Source of the DNA: Tuberibacillus sp. Marseille-P3662
GTDB lineage: Bacteria; Bacillota; Bacilli; Bacillales; Sporolactobacillaceae
Assembly: GCF_900178005.1 (NCBI RefSeq)
Contig: NZ_FXBS01000006.1
Span: forward strand, 1,986,970-2,050,969
Direction of reading: 5' to 3'
DNA length: 64,000 nucleotides
Shown here piece by piece: positions 16,904 through 25,434 of the stretch; positions within the stretch are counted from its first letter, which is position 1; each line of letters starts with the position of its first letter. Made by a program: the position numbers and the translations under genes. Under the pieces are notes generated by a model, which ran no database searches, was not told where the DNA came from, and saw only the letters and a program-made list of their open reading frames with translations.

Positions 16904-17704
16904 TTGTCTGAACTTCAGTCTTCCAATGAAATCATTAAGCGTTCCCAGCAGAACAGCCATGTCATCTATGATGTGTTTTTGATGGGATCAAATAAAGTCC
17001 ATCCATATCATAAAGGCGACATTCACGGATTAATTTCCGATATTCCGGTTGCGTTAGTGAATTGTATTGAAAAAGCGAACACCTTGTCATCAGATATTGA
17101 TACGGTCATCGCGGAAGTAACGCAAGACTTCATTGATCGTCACGTACCTGTTCTTTGGAAAATTTGGCCTCTGGGTGAACCCCATCATCTTAGCAAATGC
17201 CTTGAGCATTATGGTTATATAAACGCCGGTATCGAGCTAGCCATGAGCTGCGATTTAACAGCCATTGAAGACATGGACGAAGCTCAAGCACCGCTAGCTA
17301 TTGAAAAGATGTCAAACGACATCCACCAGCAACATTTTAAAGATATTTTTCAAAAGGCTAATGGTACGGATCCTTTATTAGCTCAATTTTTCGTTGATTT
17401 GCTCGCCACTAATACATCGTCAACATTAGAAACCTATATCGGCTACGCCGGCAGTCAACATGTCACAACACTCTCCGTCCTCTATGCTCACGGGGTGGCA
17501 GGGATTTATAATATTGGAACTCCAGCCAGTCAAGCAAGAAAAGGCTATGCCACGGCCATCACCCGGTTTGCAATGCAGCAAGCGAAAGCCAAGGGCTACC
17601 GTTATGCAACTTTACAATCAACTCCGATTGGCTATAACCTTTACCAACGTCTTGGATTCCAAAGCCATGGCGAAGTGCAACAATATATATATGAACCGGA
17701 ATAA
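16904..17704 (+). CDS. GNAT-family N-acetyltransferase
   Basis: The C-terminal 90 residues form a GNAT domain, with beta4 GVAGIYNIGT and the acetyl-CoA loop QARKGYATAITRFA, ending in YNLYQRLGF. The N-terminal half resembles the degenerate first domain of tandem GNAT proteins. The frame stays open from an ATG at 16808, but that region is repeat remnant; TGAGGTGATC lies just before a TTG at 16904, which gives a 266-residue protein and is my choice. The substrate is unknown. A bidirectional terminator separates it from the convergent permease. Confidence 0.85.
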   Translation: MSELQSSNEIIKRSQQNSHVIYDVFLMGSNKVHPYHKGDIHGLISDIPVALVNCIEKANTLSSDIDTVIAEVTQDFIDRHVPVLWKIWPLGEPHHLSKCLEHYGYINAGIELAMSCDLTAIEDMDEAQAPLAIEKMSNDIHQQHFKDIFQKANGTDPLLAQFFVDLLATNTSSTLETYIGYAGSQHVTTLSVLYAHGVAGIYNIGTPASQARKGYATAITRFAMQQAKAKGYRYATLQSTPIGYNLYQRLGFQSHGEVQQYIYEPE

Positions 17705-17723
17705 TAGGATGATTCACACGTCA

Positions 17724-17759
17724 AAACGGTCTGCCCCGTTAACTAAGGGACAGACCGTT
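17724..17759. terminator. bidirectional terminator between GNAT and APC genes
   Basis: AACGGTCTGCCC (17724-17735) and GGGACAGACCGTT (17747-17759) form a stem with one mismatch between two convergent genes. Confidence 0.75.
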
Positions 17760-17770
17760 CTGTGTCATCA

Positions 17771-19213
17771 TCACTTTCTATTTTCCTGATCACCTAATAT
17801 CAAATAATCAAGTTCAGATTCAGGGATTTTATGAAAGGTACGTGCTTTAGCAATATAAAACACAATGCCTAAGACCATCCATACGAGCAGTGCGACCCAT
17901 GATGGTGTACTTAGAAAGCCTGGGGCACCCGGGATAATCAGCAAGCCAAGGAATGCAGCCCCAGATAACATCCCTATGAAAGCAATTGTTTTTCTCAGCG
18001 GTGAGACTTCTCCTTCAGCTGTTGTTGATTGCGAGCTCCAAGCAATTTTCTTGAAGGCGACGGCACAGCAGTAGAAATAAGCAATCGTTACACCGACCGA
18101 AGTCATATCCACGATCCATAGTAAAACTTCGCGTCCGAAAAACGGGGCCATTAAAGTGATGCCACATGTGAACAGAATGCCGACATACGGTGTATTATAC
18201 TTTGGATGCAATTTTGCGAAAGACCGGGGCAAAATTTGCGCACGTCCCATAGCAAACAATAACCGGCTGGAAGAAACATAAAAACCATTGAGGCCGGTGA
18301 ATACACCCATAAGTAAAGCCAAGGATAAGATGAGTACACCAACTTGTCCAAGCACTGACGATACGGCATCACCCGTCCCCCAAATCGATTCCTGCTGAAC
18401 GAGCTCAGTCCAAGGAGCAGCTACAGCCGTTGAGAATATCATGACGGAATAGGTAATAGCCGCTGCCAATAGTGCGAAAATAATTAACCATACCGCTTTC
18501 TTTGGAGAAAAATTAAATTCCTCAGCTGCCTGGGGAATATTGTCAAACCCAACATAAGCCCACGGGGCAATCGCGACGATAGATAAAATCGCGGAAATAG
18601 CCGGGACACCAGGCTTAAATAACGGCTCAAGGTTTGTTGTCACCGTATCAGGATGACTGAACATACTGATCGATAAAATAATAATTCCTAAAATCAATAA
18701 AAGGCAAAAAATAAATTGCGTCCGTCCAGTAATACTCGCCCCACGAATGTTTAAGATAGCAAAGACGATTAGAGCCAAACAGGCAATAATGACTTCTCCT
18801 GCGTAGACATTCCATCCAGCGATTTGGTACATTAAACCAACTTTAGCGATCTCCGGAAGCGTGAATTTGACAAGCAATGCCAATGCACTAGCATTCAGTG
18901 CCACGATACTCATATACCCAAGTACAAGAAACCAGCCCGCAAAGAAGGCATGATTACGCCCGAAACCAAGATAAGCGTAAGCAAATTCACCACCTGATAC
19001 AGGGTGGTTTTTAATTAAATACCCGTAGCTGATCCCAATGATTATCATTAAAATGGCACCGATAAAAAAGCCGATCGCGGCAGCCAAAGGCCCGGCCTTC
19101 GCCAACCAATCCGTCGGAAGGACAAATGCTCCCCAACCAACCGCAGAACCAAAGGCAATTGCCCATACCCAACGCGGCTTTAACGTTCGATCTAATTTCT
19201 CACGTTCTTCCAT
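17771..19213 (-). CDS. APC-superfamily amino-acid permease
   Basis: A 480-residue, 12-helix transporter. The APC signature is clear in helix 1 (AIAFGSAVGWGAFVLPTDW), helix 3 (SGGEFAYAYLGFGR), helix 6 (APWAYVGFDNIPQAAEEF) and helix 8 (NGFYVSSSRLLFAMGR). This pattern is shared with the YjeH/EutP-like and ethanolamine/amino-acid permease groups; the substrate is not predictable from sequence alone. An ATG at 19273 is open, but AGGAGTGA stands about 10 bases before the ATG at 19213, so the shorter form is favoured. Monocistronic. Confidence 0.87.
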   Translation of the reverse strand: MEEREKLDRTLKPRWVWAIAFGSAVGWGAFVLPTDWLAKAGPLAAAIGFFIGAILMIIIGISYGYLIKNHPVSGGEFAYAYLGFGRNHAFFAGWFLVLGYMSIVALNASALALLVKFTLPEIAKVGLMYQIAGWNVYAGEVIIACLALIVFAILNIRGASITGRTQFIFCLLLILGIIILSISMFSHPDTVTTNLEPLFKPGVPAISAILSIVAIAPWAYVGFDNIPQAAEEFNFSPKKAVWLIIFALLAAAITYSVMIFSTAVAAPWTELVQQESIWGTGDAVSSVLGQVGVLILSLALLMGVFTGLNGFYVSSSRLLFAMGRAQILPRSFAKLHPKYNTPYVGILFTCGITLMAPFFGREVLLWIVDMTSVGVTIAYFYCCAVAFKKIAWSSQSTTAEGEVSPLRKTIAFIGMLSGAAFLGLLIIPGAPGFLSTPSWVALLVWMVLGIVFYIAKARTFHKIPESELDYLILGDQENRK

Positions 19214-19396
19214 TCCTTTAGTCACTCCTAAAAAATCCAGTGATTTACCCCATACTCTATTGGGCAATCCCATTCTAGTGTACGTATTTTACGTTATTGT
19301 CGTCTCTACGTCAAAAGTTTGGGGATTTTTCTTGAATAGAGAATGAAGCCTTCCACACATACTAATTAATAGATGTTTGTTTAAGGAGCGAGTCAC

Positions 19397-19513
19397 TTGC
19401 AAAAAGTCACGAACCTATTAAAAAAAATGTCTCCATTTATGATTGCAGTTACCATTTTCATCATTAGCGTCCTTCTAATGATCGCTATGTTCATCTTTTT
19501 AGGACAGCAATAA
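19397..19513 (+). CDS. 38-residue single-span membrane peptide
   Basis: A TTG start at 19397 is preceded by AAGGAG at ideal spacing and opens a 38-codon frame. It reads as a short basic N-terminus (LQKVTNLLKKM), then one hydrophobic helix (PFMIAVTIFIISVLLMIAMF) and a short tail IFLGQQ. A hairpin terminator follows within 20 bases. The strong ribosome site, the coherent topology and the dedicated terminator argue for a real gene. Its role is unknown; it lies between the APC permease and the gal operon and is transcribed opposite to both. Confidence 0.65.
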   Translation: MQKVTNLLKKMSPFMIAVTIFIISVLLMIAMFIFLGQQ

Positions 19514-19529
19514 TTCAATTAACATGCTT

Positions 19530-19563
19530 TAAGCTGCCCCATGGGAATCAGGACAGCTTTTCA
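19530..19563 (+). terminator. terminator after the small membrane peptide
   Basis: AAGCTGCCC (19531-19539) and GGACAGCTT (19551-19559) form a short stem followed by TTTC. Confidence 0.65.
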
Positions 19564-19579
19564 TATCATCATTGGTATA

Positions 19580-21103
19580 TCACTTGACGGTACTGATAAA
19601 ACGGCGAAACGCTTGTTGACCTTCCTCATCTCTTTTAAAGACACCAGCATGTTCCAATATCGTTGCAAACACTTGCCCGATTTCCTGTTCCAAAATTGCG
19701 TTAACATTGCTCGATTTAACTTCTGAATACTTGGTCTTGATCTGCCTGCCCCAATCAAGGTGTTTATGAATCCGTTCATCATCGGGGCTAGGAGCATCAT
19801 TAACATCATCCGCTAAAAATCGGCCCAATTGTTCCAACTCTTCTTTTAATCGTCCTGGTAATACCGCAAGGCCCATGACCTCGATTAAACCGATGTTTTC
19901 CTTTTTGATATGATGGACATTAGCATGGGGATGAAAAATGCCTAACGGATGTGCTTCTGATGTACGATTGTTACGTAAAACAAGGTCAAGTTCGAACCAG
20001 TCCCCGCGGCGTCTTGCAATCGGAGTGATCGTATTATGACGCTCACCATTTGTTGATGCATAAATACTAACAGACGGATCACTATAACGAACCCAAGCAT
20101 CAAAAATCATACCGGCAAGATCAGATAAGGTATCCGGATCTTCCGATTGTAAGCGGATAACCGACATCGGCCACTTGACAATCCCGGCTTTGACATTCGG
20201 GAAGTTTGGAAATTCAATCGGCTCATCCATACCTGCTTTGGCCATCGGAAATTCGTGATGACCACCTTGGAAATGATCATGACTCAGTACCGAACCTCCG
20301 ACGATGGGAAGATCTGCATTGGAACCAAGAAAATAGTGTGGGTATGTCTCCACAAATGCCAGCAGCCGGTCAAATGTGGCTTTGTTAATGTCCATCGGTA
20401 CATGATCTTCTTTTAAAACAATACAGTGTTCGTTGTAATAGACATACGGTGAATATTGCAAGTACCATTGTTCACCTTGCAATGTGACTGGTATGATGCG
20501 GTGGTTCTGCCGGGCCGGGTGATCAAGGCGACCCGTGTATCCAACATTTTCCTTACACAATACACACTGCGGATATTGAATATCCAATTGCGAGCCTTTT
20601 GCGGCCGCAATCGCCTTAGGATCCTTCTCAGGTTTTGATAAATTAATGGTGATTTCTATCTCACCGTAATCCGTCGGCGTGAGCCACTGTTCGTTCTTTG
20701 CAATCCGATCCGTCCGTATATAATTAACGTCTTTAGAAAATCGATAAAAATCAGCTGTTGCTTGTTTGGGGCCGTCTTTTTTCATTATTTCTTGAAACTG
20801 GCGGATCACTTCCGTTTGCGATGGGACGAGACACCCCATAAGTTTCGTATCTAACAAATCCCGTTCGGTCACGGTGTTATCAGGTAGTCTGTCATGTTCA
20901 GCGGCCCAATTTAGAATGTTACTCAGAATGTCAACCGGTGATGCCTGCCATTCCTTTTCAACCTCGACTGGTTCAATTCCTTTCAAATCTAATACATCTA
21001 ATATTTTATTCCTGGTCAGCGACCAATCCCAGGAAGTGATCAGTTGTTTTTCAAGACCGTATTGAATGAGGCGTTCAATATCTCGAGCAATTTGAATGGA
21101 CAT
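19580..21103 (-). CDS. galT: UDP-glucose--hexose-1-phosphate uridylyltransferase (GalT, class II)
   Basis: This 507-residue enzyme is of the Gram-positive GalT2 class, longer than the E. coli type. It transfers UMP from UDP-glucose to galactose-1-phosphate in the Leloir pathway. Visible elements include QCVLCKENVGYTGR, ARQNHRIIPV, the active-site-like GGSVLSHDHFQGG and, later, HPHANVHHIKKENIGLIEVMGLAVLP. It is the last gene of galK-galE-galT, 19 bases after galE. The start is supported by an AGAGGGA site. No hairpin immediately downstream is convincing on this strand. Confidence 0.95.
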   Translation of the reverse strand: MSIQIARDIERLIQYGLEKQLITSWDWSLTRNKILDVLDLKGIEPVEVEKEWQASPVDILSNILNWAAEHDRLPDNTVTERDLLDTKLMGCLVPSQTEVIRQFQEIMKKDGPKQATADFYRFSKDVNYIRTDRIAKNEQWLTPTDYGEIEITINLSKPEKDPKAIAAAKGSQLDIQYPQCVLCKENVGYTGRLDHPARQNHRIIPVTLQGEQWYLQYSPYVYYNEHCIVLKEDHVPMDINKATFDRLLAFVETYPHYFLGSNADLPIVGGSVLSHDHFQGGHHEFPMAKAGMDEPIEFPNFPNVKAGIVKWPMSVIRLQSEDPDTLSDLAGMIFDAWVRYSDPSVSIYASTNGERHNTITPIARRRGDWFELDLVLRNNRTSEAHPLGIFHPHANVHHIKKENIGLIEVMGLAVLPGRLKEELEQLGRFLADDVNDAPSPDDERIHKHLDWGRQIKTKYSEVKSSNVNAILEQEIGQVFATILEHAGVFKRDEEGQQAFRRFISTVK

Positions 21104-21122
21104 TCCCTCTCATCCTTTCAGA

Positions 21123-22112
21123 TTAAGATCCATAACCATGCGGATGCTGCTTGAACCATTGCCAAGCGGTACCGATCATCGTTTCCATGTCCGTATATTG
21201 CGGCTTCCAGCCCAACACACATTTCGCCTTGTCAGATGCTGCGACTAATTTGGCTGGATCACCGGATCGACGCGGGCTGACATAAGCGGGAATCTCATGA
21301 CCCGTAACACGTCTTGCCGCTTCAATCACCTCTTTAACGGAAAATCCTGTCCCGCTTCCGAGATTGTAAACACCACTTTGTTGGCTCTCTCTTAAATGAT
21401 CGATCGCTAAAATATGGGCAGCAACCAAATCGGTTACGTGAATATAATCACGGATACACGTCCCATCAGGTGTTGGATAATCATCGCCAAAAATCGCAAC
21501 TTGATTCCGCTTCCCAAGGGCTACTTGAAGAACAATCGGAATCAGATGGGTTTCAGGCTCATGGTCTTCACCTAGACCACCTTTAAGGTGGGCACCAGCA
21601 ACATTAAAATAACGGAGCACCACGTATTTTATCCCATAAGCTATATCCGCCCATTTTAACATGTTTTCGATTGCGAGTTTGGTCTCCCCATAAGGGTTGG
21701 TCGGTTCAGTCCGATCCGTTTCTTGAATCGGGACTTGATCAGGTTCTCCGTAAACCGCCGCTGTTGATGAAAACACGATACTCTTGACGCCGTGCCGATG
21801 CATGGCTTTTAGCAGACAAATCGCACCACCCACGTTATTGTCATAATACTTTAATGGATCTTCTACACTTTCACCAACGAGTGAATCAGCAGCGAAGTGC
21901 ATGACCGCCTCAATGTTATTGTCAGTAAACACCCGGTCAAGAAACGATTCGTCGCGCAAATCACCATTATAGAACGTCGCTTCATTAAAAATTGAATGGG
22001 CATGCCCTTTCTGTAAATTGTCAATCACAACAACCTCTTGCCCGCGCTCCAAAACATGAGCAGCGGCGTGACTGCCAATATAACCAGCACCGCCACATAC
22101 TAAAACCGCCAT
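21123..22112 (-). CDS. galE: UDP-glucose 4-epimerase
   Basis: This 329-residue extended short-chain dehydrogenase interconverts UDP-galactose and UDP-glucose with bound NAD. The Rossmann motif GGAGYIGSHAA is at 7-17. SSTAAVYG supplies the catalytic Ser/Thr and YGETK the Tyr-Lys pair, followed by LRYFNVAGA. It lies 12 bases downstream of galK in the galKET operon; GGGGGG before the ATG serves as ribosome binding site. Confidence 0.96.
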   Translation of the reverse strand: MAVLVCGGAGYIGSHAAAHVLERGQEVVVIDNLQKGHAHSIFNEATFYNGDLRDESFLDRVFTDNNIEAVMHFAADSLVGESVEDPLKYYDNNVGGAICLLKAMHRHGVKSIVFSSTAAVYGEPDQVPIQETDRTEPTNPYGETKLAIENMLKWADIAYGIKYVVLRYFNVAGAHLKGGLGEDHEPETHLIPIVLQVALGKRNQVAIFGDDYPTPDGTCIRDYIHVTDLVAAHILAIDHLRESQQSGVYNLGSGTGFSVKEVIEAARRVTGHEIPAYVSPRRSGDPAKLVAASDKAKCVLGWKPQYTDMETMIGTAWQWFKQHPHGYGS

Positions 22113-22124
22113 ATATTAACCCCC

Positions 22125-23294
22125 CTATATGATTTCTCGGGCACCATCACCGACATTTAAAACGTAAAATTCCGCTTCCCGGCCCATCTGTTCCCTATAT
22201 TGCTGCCCGACATAGTCCTTAAATGAATCCAGCGCACCATCTTTGACAATGCTCACGGTACAGCCACCAAAACCGGCACCGGTCATACGTGACCCCATCA
22301 CACCAGCTATTTCCCATGCAGCCTGGGCAAGTGTGTCTAATTCATCACCTGTTACTTCATAATCATCACGCAAGGAAACGTGTGATGCGTTCATCAGTTT
22401 TCCGAATGACTGGACATCACCAGCTTGTAAATGGTGAACCGCTGAAATCGTTCGTTGATTTTCATAGATAACATGCTTCGCCCGCTTGCGATCTATGTCA
22501 TTTTTGATGAGGTGTTGATAGGTCTCAAAATGTTCAGGACTTAAATCAGCCAATGTAGCGATATTGAGTGCTCTTTGCAAATCCTTAAGGGCCCGCTCAC
22601 ATTCACGCCGGCGCTCGTTATACTTGGAATCAGCCAATGACCGCGGCTTTTGGCTATTCGTAATCACTAAGGAAGCATCCTCTAATTTCAACGGACTATA
22701 TTGATATTCAAGAGTATGACAGTTTAAAAGAATCGCGCTGTCTTGCTTGCTCATTCCGATTGCAAACATATCCATAATCCCACAGCTGACACCGACGAAA
22801 TCATTTTCAGCCTGTTGAGCCAATTGGACAAGATCAAGCATGGTGGTCTCCACATTGAACAACGCTTTTAACATGACGGCTGTCACCAGTTCAATTGAGG
22901 CTGAGGATGACAACCCTGTGCCATGAGGTAAATTGCCATAATAAAGTACATCAAAGCCACATTCTAAAGGCCATCCTTTGTCAGACATGACTTTGATCAC
23001 ACCTTTGGGATAATTAGCCCAATCATGCGCATCATCATACGTTACATCATTCAAATCATATTCAATCACACCCCTATCATTAAAATTGTGTGACATCATT
23101 CTGATCCTCTGATCACCACGTATACGAACCACCGCATAAGTCCCAATATCAAGCCCACAAGGAAACACATAGCCCCCATTATAATCGGTATGCTCGCCAA
23201 TCAGATTCACTCGCCCCGGAGCAAAGAACGTTCTTGGCTTGGCACCATCATCTCCGAATATTTGATTAAACTGTCGCACCAGTTCTTTTATCAT
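22125..23294 (-). CDS. galK: galactokinase
   Basis: This 389-residue GHMP kinase phosphorylates galactose at C1. The signature GRVNLIGEHTDYNGG lies near residue 27-41, the phosphate loop LPHGTGLSSSASIELV near 128-143, the catalytic Asp region CGIMDMFAIG follows, and MTGAGFGGCTVSIV is near the C-terminus. First gene of galKET. It is divergent from a ROK regulator, with a 186-bp shared control region containing a candidate promoter and a cre-like site. Confidence 0.96.
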   Translation of the reverse strand: MIKELVRQFNQIFGDDGAKPRTFFAPGRVNLIGEHTDYNGGYVFPCGLDIGTYAVVRIRGDQRIRMMSHNFNDRGVIEYDLNDVTYDDAHDWANYPKGVIKVMSDKGWPLECGFDVLYYGNLPHGTGLSSSASIELVTAVMLKALFNVETTMLDLVQLAQQAENDFVGVSCGIMDMFAIGMSKQDSAILLNCHTLEYQYSPLKLEDASLVITNSQKPRSLADSKYNERRRECERALKDLQRALNIATLADLSPEHFETYQHLIKNDIDRKRAKHVIYENQRTISAVHHLQAGDVQSFGKLMNASHVSLRDDYEVTGDELDTLAQAAWEIAGVMGSRMTGAGFGGCTVSIVKDGALDSFKDYVGQQYREQMGREAEFYVLNVGDGAREII

Positions 23295-23378
23295 AAATTG
23301 ATACCTCTTTTACTCATTTTCTCATTGATGTTTACAGGTGTCATAAACTTTATTAATTAATTTTATTAACTTGATATG

Positions 23379-23416
23379 AGCATATCACATATGTATCGAA
23401 ATATGAAGCGCTATCA
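23379..23416 (-). promoter_or_regulatory. candidate galK promoter with overlapping cre-like site
   Basis: TTCATA (23407-23402) and TATGCT (23384-23379) on the minus strand are spaced 17 bases. TGATAGCGCTTCAT (23416-23403) overlaps the -35. Its left arm fits the CcpA consensus TGWNANCGNTNWCA but the right arm is one base short, so catabolite repression is suggested, not shown. AT-rich near-repeats (TTATTAATTAATTTTATTAA, from 23350) lie downstream and could bind the ROK repressor. Confidence 0.4.
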
Positions 23417-23480
23417 TCATTCCACTTGCATTTTCTTTTGTTATTTCTTAAATTAAAGGAAGTTATAGGAGGCGGTAGCC

Positions 23481-24710
23481 ATGCATTCAAAGTATCAGAC
23501 AGGCAGCTTCGAATTAATGAAGACGATGAACCGTTCGTTAATTTTAAATACAATTAGGGAAAAAGGTCCTGTTTCCAGAGCCGAAATTGCGAAATTGACT
23601 GAGTTAACCCCGCCCACCGTGAGCAATGTCGTCAAGCAATTGCTCGCGTCCGGTATCGTCATAGAAACCACTCAGGGTGAATCCAACGGCGGCCGTAAAC
23701 CGACCATGCTCATTATTAATGCTCAAAATTTTTATGTGGTGGGTTTGGACGTAGGGCCGAAAGTCATTCGTTTTGCCTTAACGGATCTGAATGGATCGAT
23801 CATGCATCATCTTGAACTATCTATTGATGTCGGCGTTCATAATCATGGCTTACTGGAACTGATGAAGCGAGGCATTCAAACCCTTATCACGAAAATCAGC
23901 CCTGAACGGGAGAAAATGATTGGTATTGGTATTGGAATGCATGGCATTGTCGATGTTGACCAAGGTATGTCTAAGTTTGCACCAAACTTAAATTTAAGAG
24001 ATATACCGATCAAGGCTACGCTTGAGGAAACCTTCGGCGTGGTTGTTAAAGTCGAGAATGATGCGCGCGTTATGGCCTTAGGTGAAGTTTGGTTTGGTCA
24101 AGGTCAAAACTATCGTCACGTCATGACCGTCAATGTCGGTCATGGTATCGGAGCCGGATTAACAATCAACGGCGAATTATATCACGGCCACAGTTTTCTG
24201 GCTGGCGAAATTGGACATATGAGTATCGATTTGTCAGGCCCCAAATGCCCATGCGGCAGTTATGGTTGTCTGCAAACATTCGCATCAGGTCCAGCGATTG
24301 CTGAACGCGTCAAAAAGGAACTGGCCTCAGGACAAGCCAGTTCGATCAATGAACATATCGATCATCTTGATCAAATCAATGGAAAAATGGTTTACGATGC
24401 TGCACAAGAAGGTGATGAACTATGCCTAAATATTTTACAACAAACAGGACGTTATCTTGGCATTGGTTTAACCAATTTGATCCATGTCATCAACCCCGAA
24501 TACATCATCCTTACCGGCGGTGTCGCAAAAGCCGGCGATATTCTCTTAGATCCGATCAAAGCAACGATAGCCGAACGCGGAATAACATCGGCCGCGAAAC
24601 AAACGAAAGTGGCTGTATCCAAACTTGGGGATCATTCCGCCGCCGTCGGTGCCGTCACTTTAATATTAACTGAACTGTTTTCTTCCGACTCATCTCATAT
24701 TTCAGCTTAA
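23481..24710 (+). CDS. ROK-family transcriptional regulator, probable gal operon repressor
   Basis: This 409-residue XylR/NagC-like ROK protein has a winged-helix DNA-binding domain at about 18-65 (ILNTIREKGPVSRAEIAKLT and the following recognition helix) and a sugar-kinase-like ROK domain from GLDVG (88-92). The ROK zinc site is present as H247 with C256-P-C258-G-S-Y-G-C263. The residue pair after the last Cys is LQ where many ROK proteins have LE. TAGGAGGCGG precedes the ATG. The divergent layout next to galKET makes it the likely regulator of galactose use, with a galactose-pathway sugar as inducer; this is inference. Confidence 0.9.
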   Translation: MHSKYQTGSFELMKTMNRSLILNTIREKGPVSRAEIAKLTELTPPTVSNVVKQLLASGIVIETTQGESNGGRKPTMLIINAQNFYVVGLDVGPKVIRFALTDLNGSIMHHLELSIDVGVHNHGLLELMKRGIQTLITKISPEREKMIGIGIGMHGIVDVDQGMSKFAPNLNLRDIPIKATLEETFGVVVKVENDARVMALGEVWFGQGQNYRHVMTVNVGHGIGAGLTINGELYHGHSFLAGEIGHMSIDLSGPKCPCGSYGCLQTFASGPAIAERVKKELASGQASSINEHIDHLDQINGKMVYDAAQEGDELCLNILQQTGRYLGIGLTNLIHVINPEYIILTGGVAKAGDILLDPIKATIAERGITSAAKQTKVAVSKLGDHSAAVGAVTLILTELFSSDSSHISA

Positions 24711-24713
24711 AGA

Positions 24714-24864
24714 AAGCTGGGACAAAAGTATATTCATCACAAAATCATCCGAACTTTTCTATTACTCCGTTCGGATGATTTGTTTTAAAATCGTCATTCC
24801 TGCCATCGCTTCGTCAAAATCCTTCGCTTGCCGAGGCGTCTACATATTTTGGACGACGCTTAGA
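24714..24864. repeat. intergenic repeat family B, copy 1
   Basis: The block starts with GCTGGGACAAAAGTATAT, then has a 13-bp hairpin AAATCATCCGAAC (24742-24754) / GTTCGGATGATTT (24769-24781), then GACGAAGC- and CCGAGGCGTCTAC-containing sequence. The complement recurs at 42322-42527 with long near-identical stretches (for example GTAGACGCCTCGGCAAGCGA). The hairpin probably also terminates the ROK gene. No coding capacity is seen. Confidence 0.75.
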
Positions 24865-24879
24865 CCTTGACCTCTTTCT

Positions 24880-25059
24880 CTACGAATCTGTTGTTTTTGG
24901 CTTTTCTTCTTTTGGTATTTCCCTAGCTTGGTCAACATGTGGATACTTATAACGTTCATAGACATTGCCGGCGGCTAGACCCTCATCCACCATGCGGTCT
25001 TCACCATTTTCATATTTTTGCTTAGGATCTTCGTCTCTTTTATGATCCCTGCGGCTCAT
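24880..25059 (-). CDS. 59-residue hydrophilic protein, unknown
   Basis: An ATG at 25059 behind AAAGGAGGA opens a 59-codon frame ending TAG at 24880. The product is highly charged: it begins MSRRDHKRDEDPKQKYENG and continues with a less polar middle (MVDEGLAAGNVYERYKYP) and a Lys/Glu-rich tail. There is no signal or membrane segment. The strong ribosome site and amino-acid composition like other small Bacillus proteins (compare 28261-28461) support a real gene. I do not recognise its family. Confidence 0.6.
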   Translation of the reverse strand: MSRRDHKRDEDPKQKYENGEDRMVDEGLAAGNVYERYKYPHVDQAREIPKEEKPKTTDS

Positions 25060-25425
25060 AAATCCATCCTCCTTTGTCAGAGACTAAGTGATGACTTGGC
25101 TCCTGCTTTCCTGTAAATGAAATACCCCGATGCCTCGCTATCTTAAACTCGGCGTTTGTCTAATGACCGTTTCGGATCACAATTAACCCATCAACATCAT
25201 TGTTCCTAATGCTTTTATACTAATTTTACCTTTATGTTATAAGCCTTAAGACCTAATTTCTATTTTCTACGAATCTTTTTTAAAAATAATTGAAAAGCAA
25301 ATGATCCTAGCACGACATTATCAGGACTTTTTTACTACTATTATACGATTTGACACAAAACAACATTCCATGTGAATATTTTGATAGTTTCCTATTTTAT
25401 TAATTATTAAGTTTAAGGAGAGGTG
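25060..25425. other. intergenic stretch upstream of the secreted protease
   Basis: About 370 bases of AT-rich sequence without a convincing ORF. A TTGACA at 25360-25365 could be the -35 of the protease promoter, but no good -10 follows at 16-18 bases. Confidence 0.4.
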
Positions 25426-25434
25426 ATGACAACA

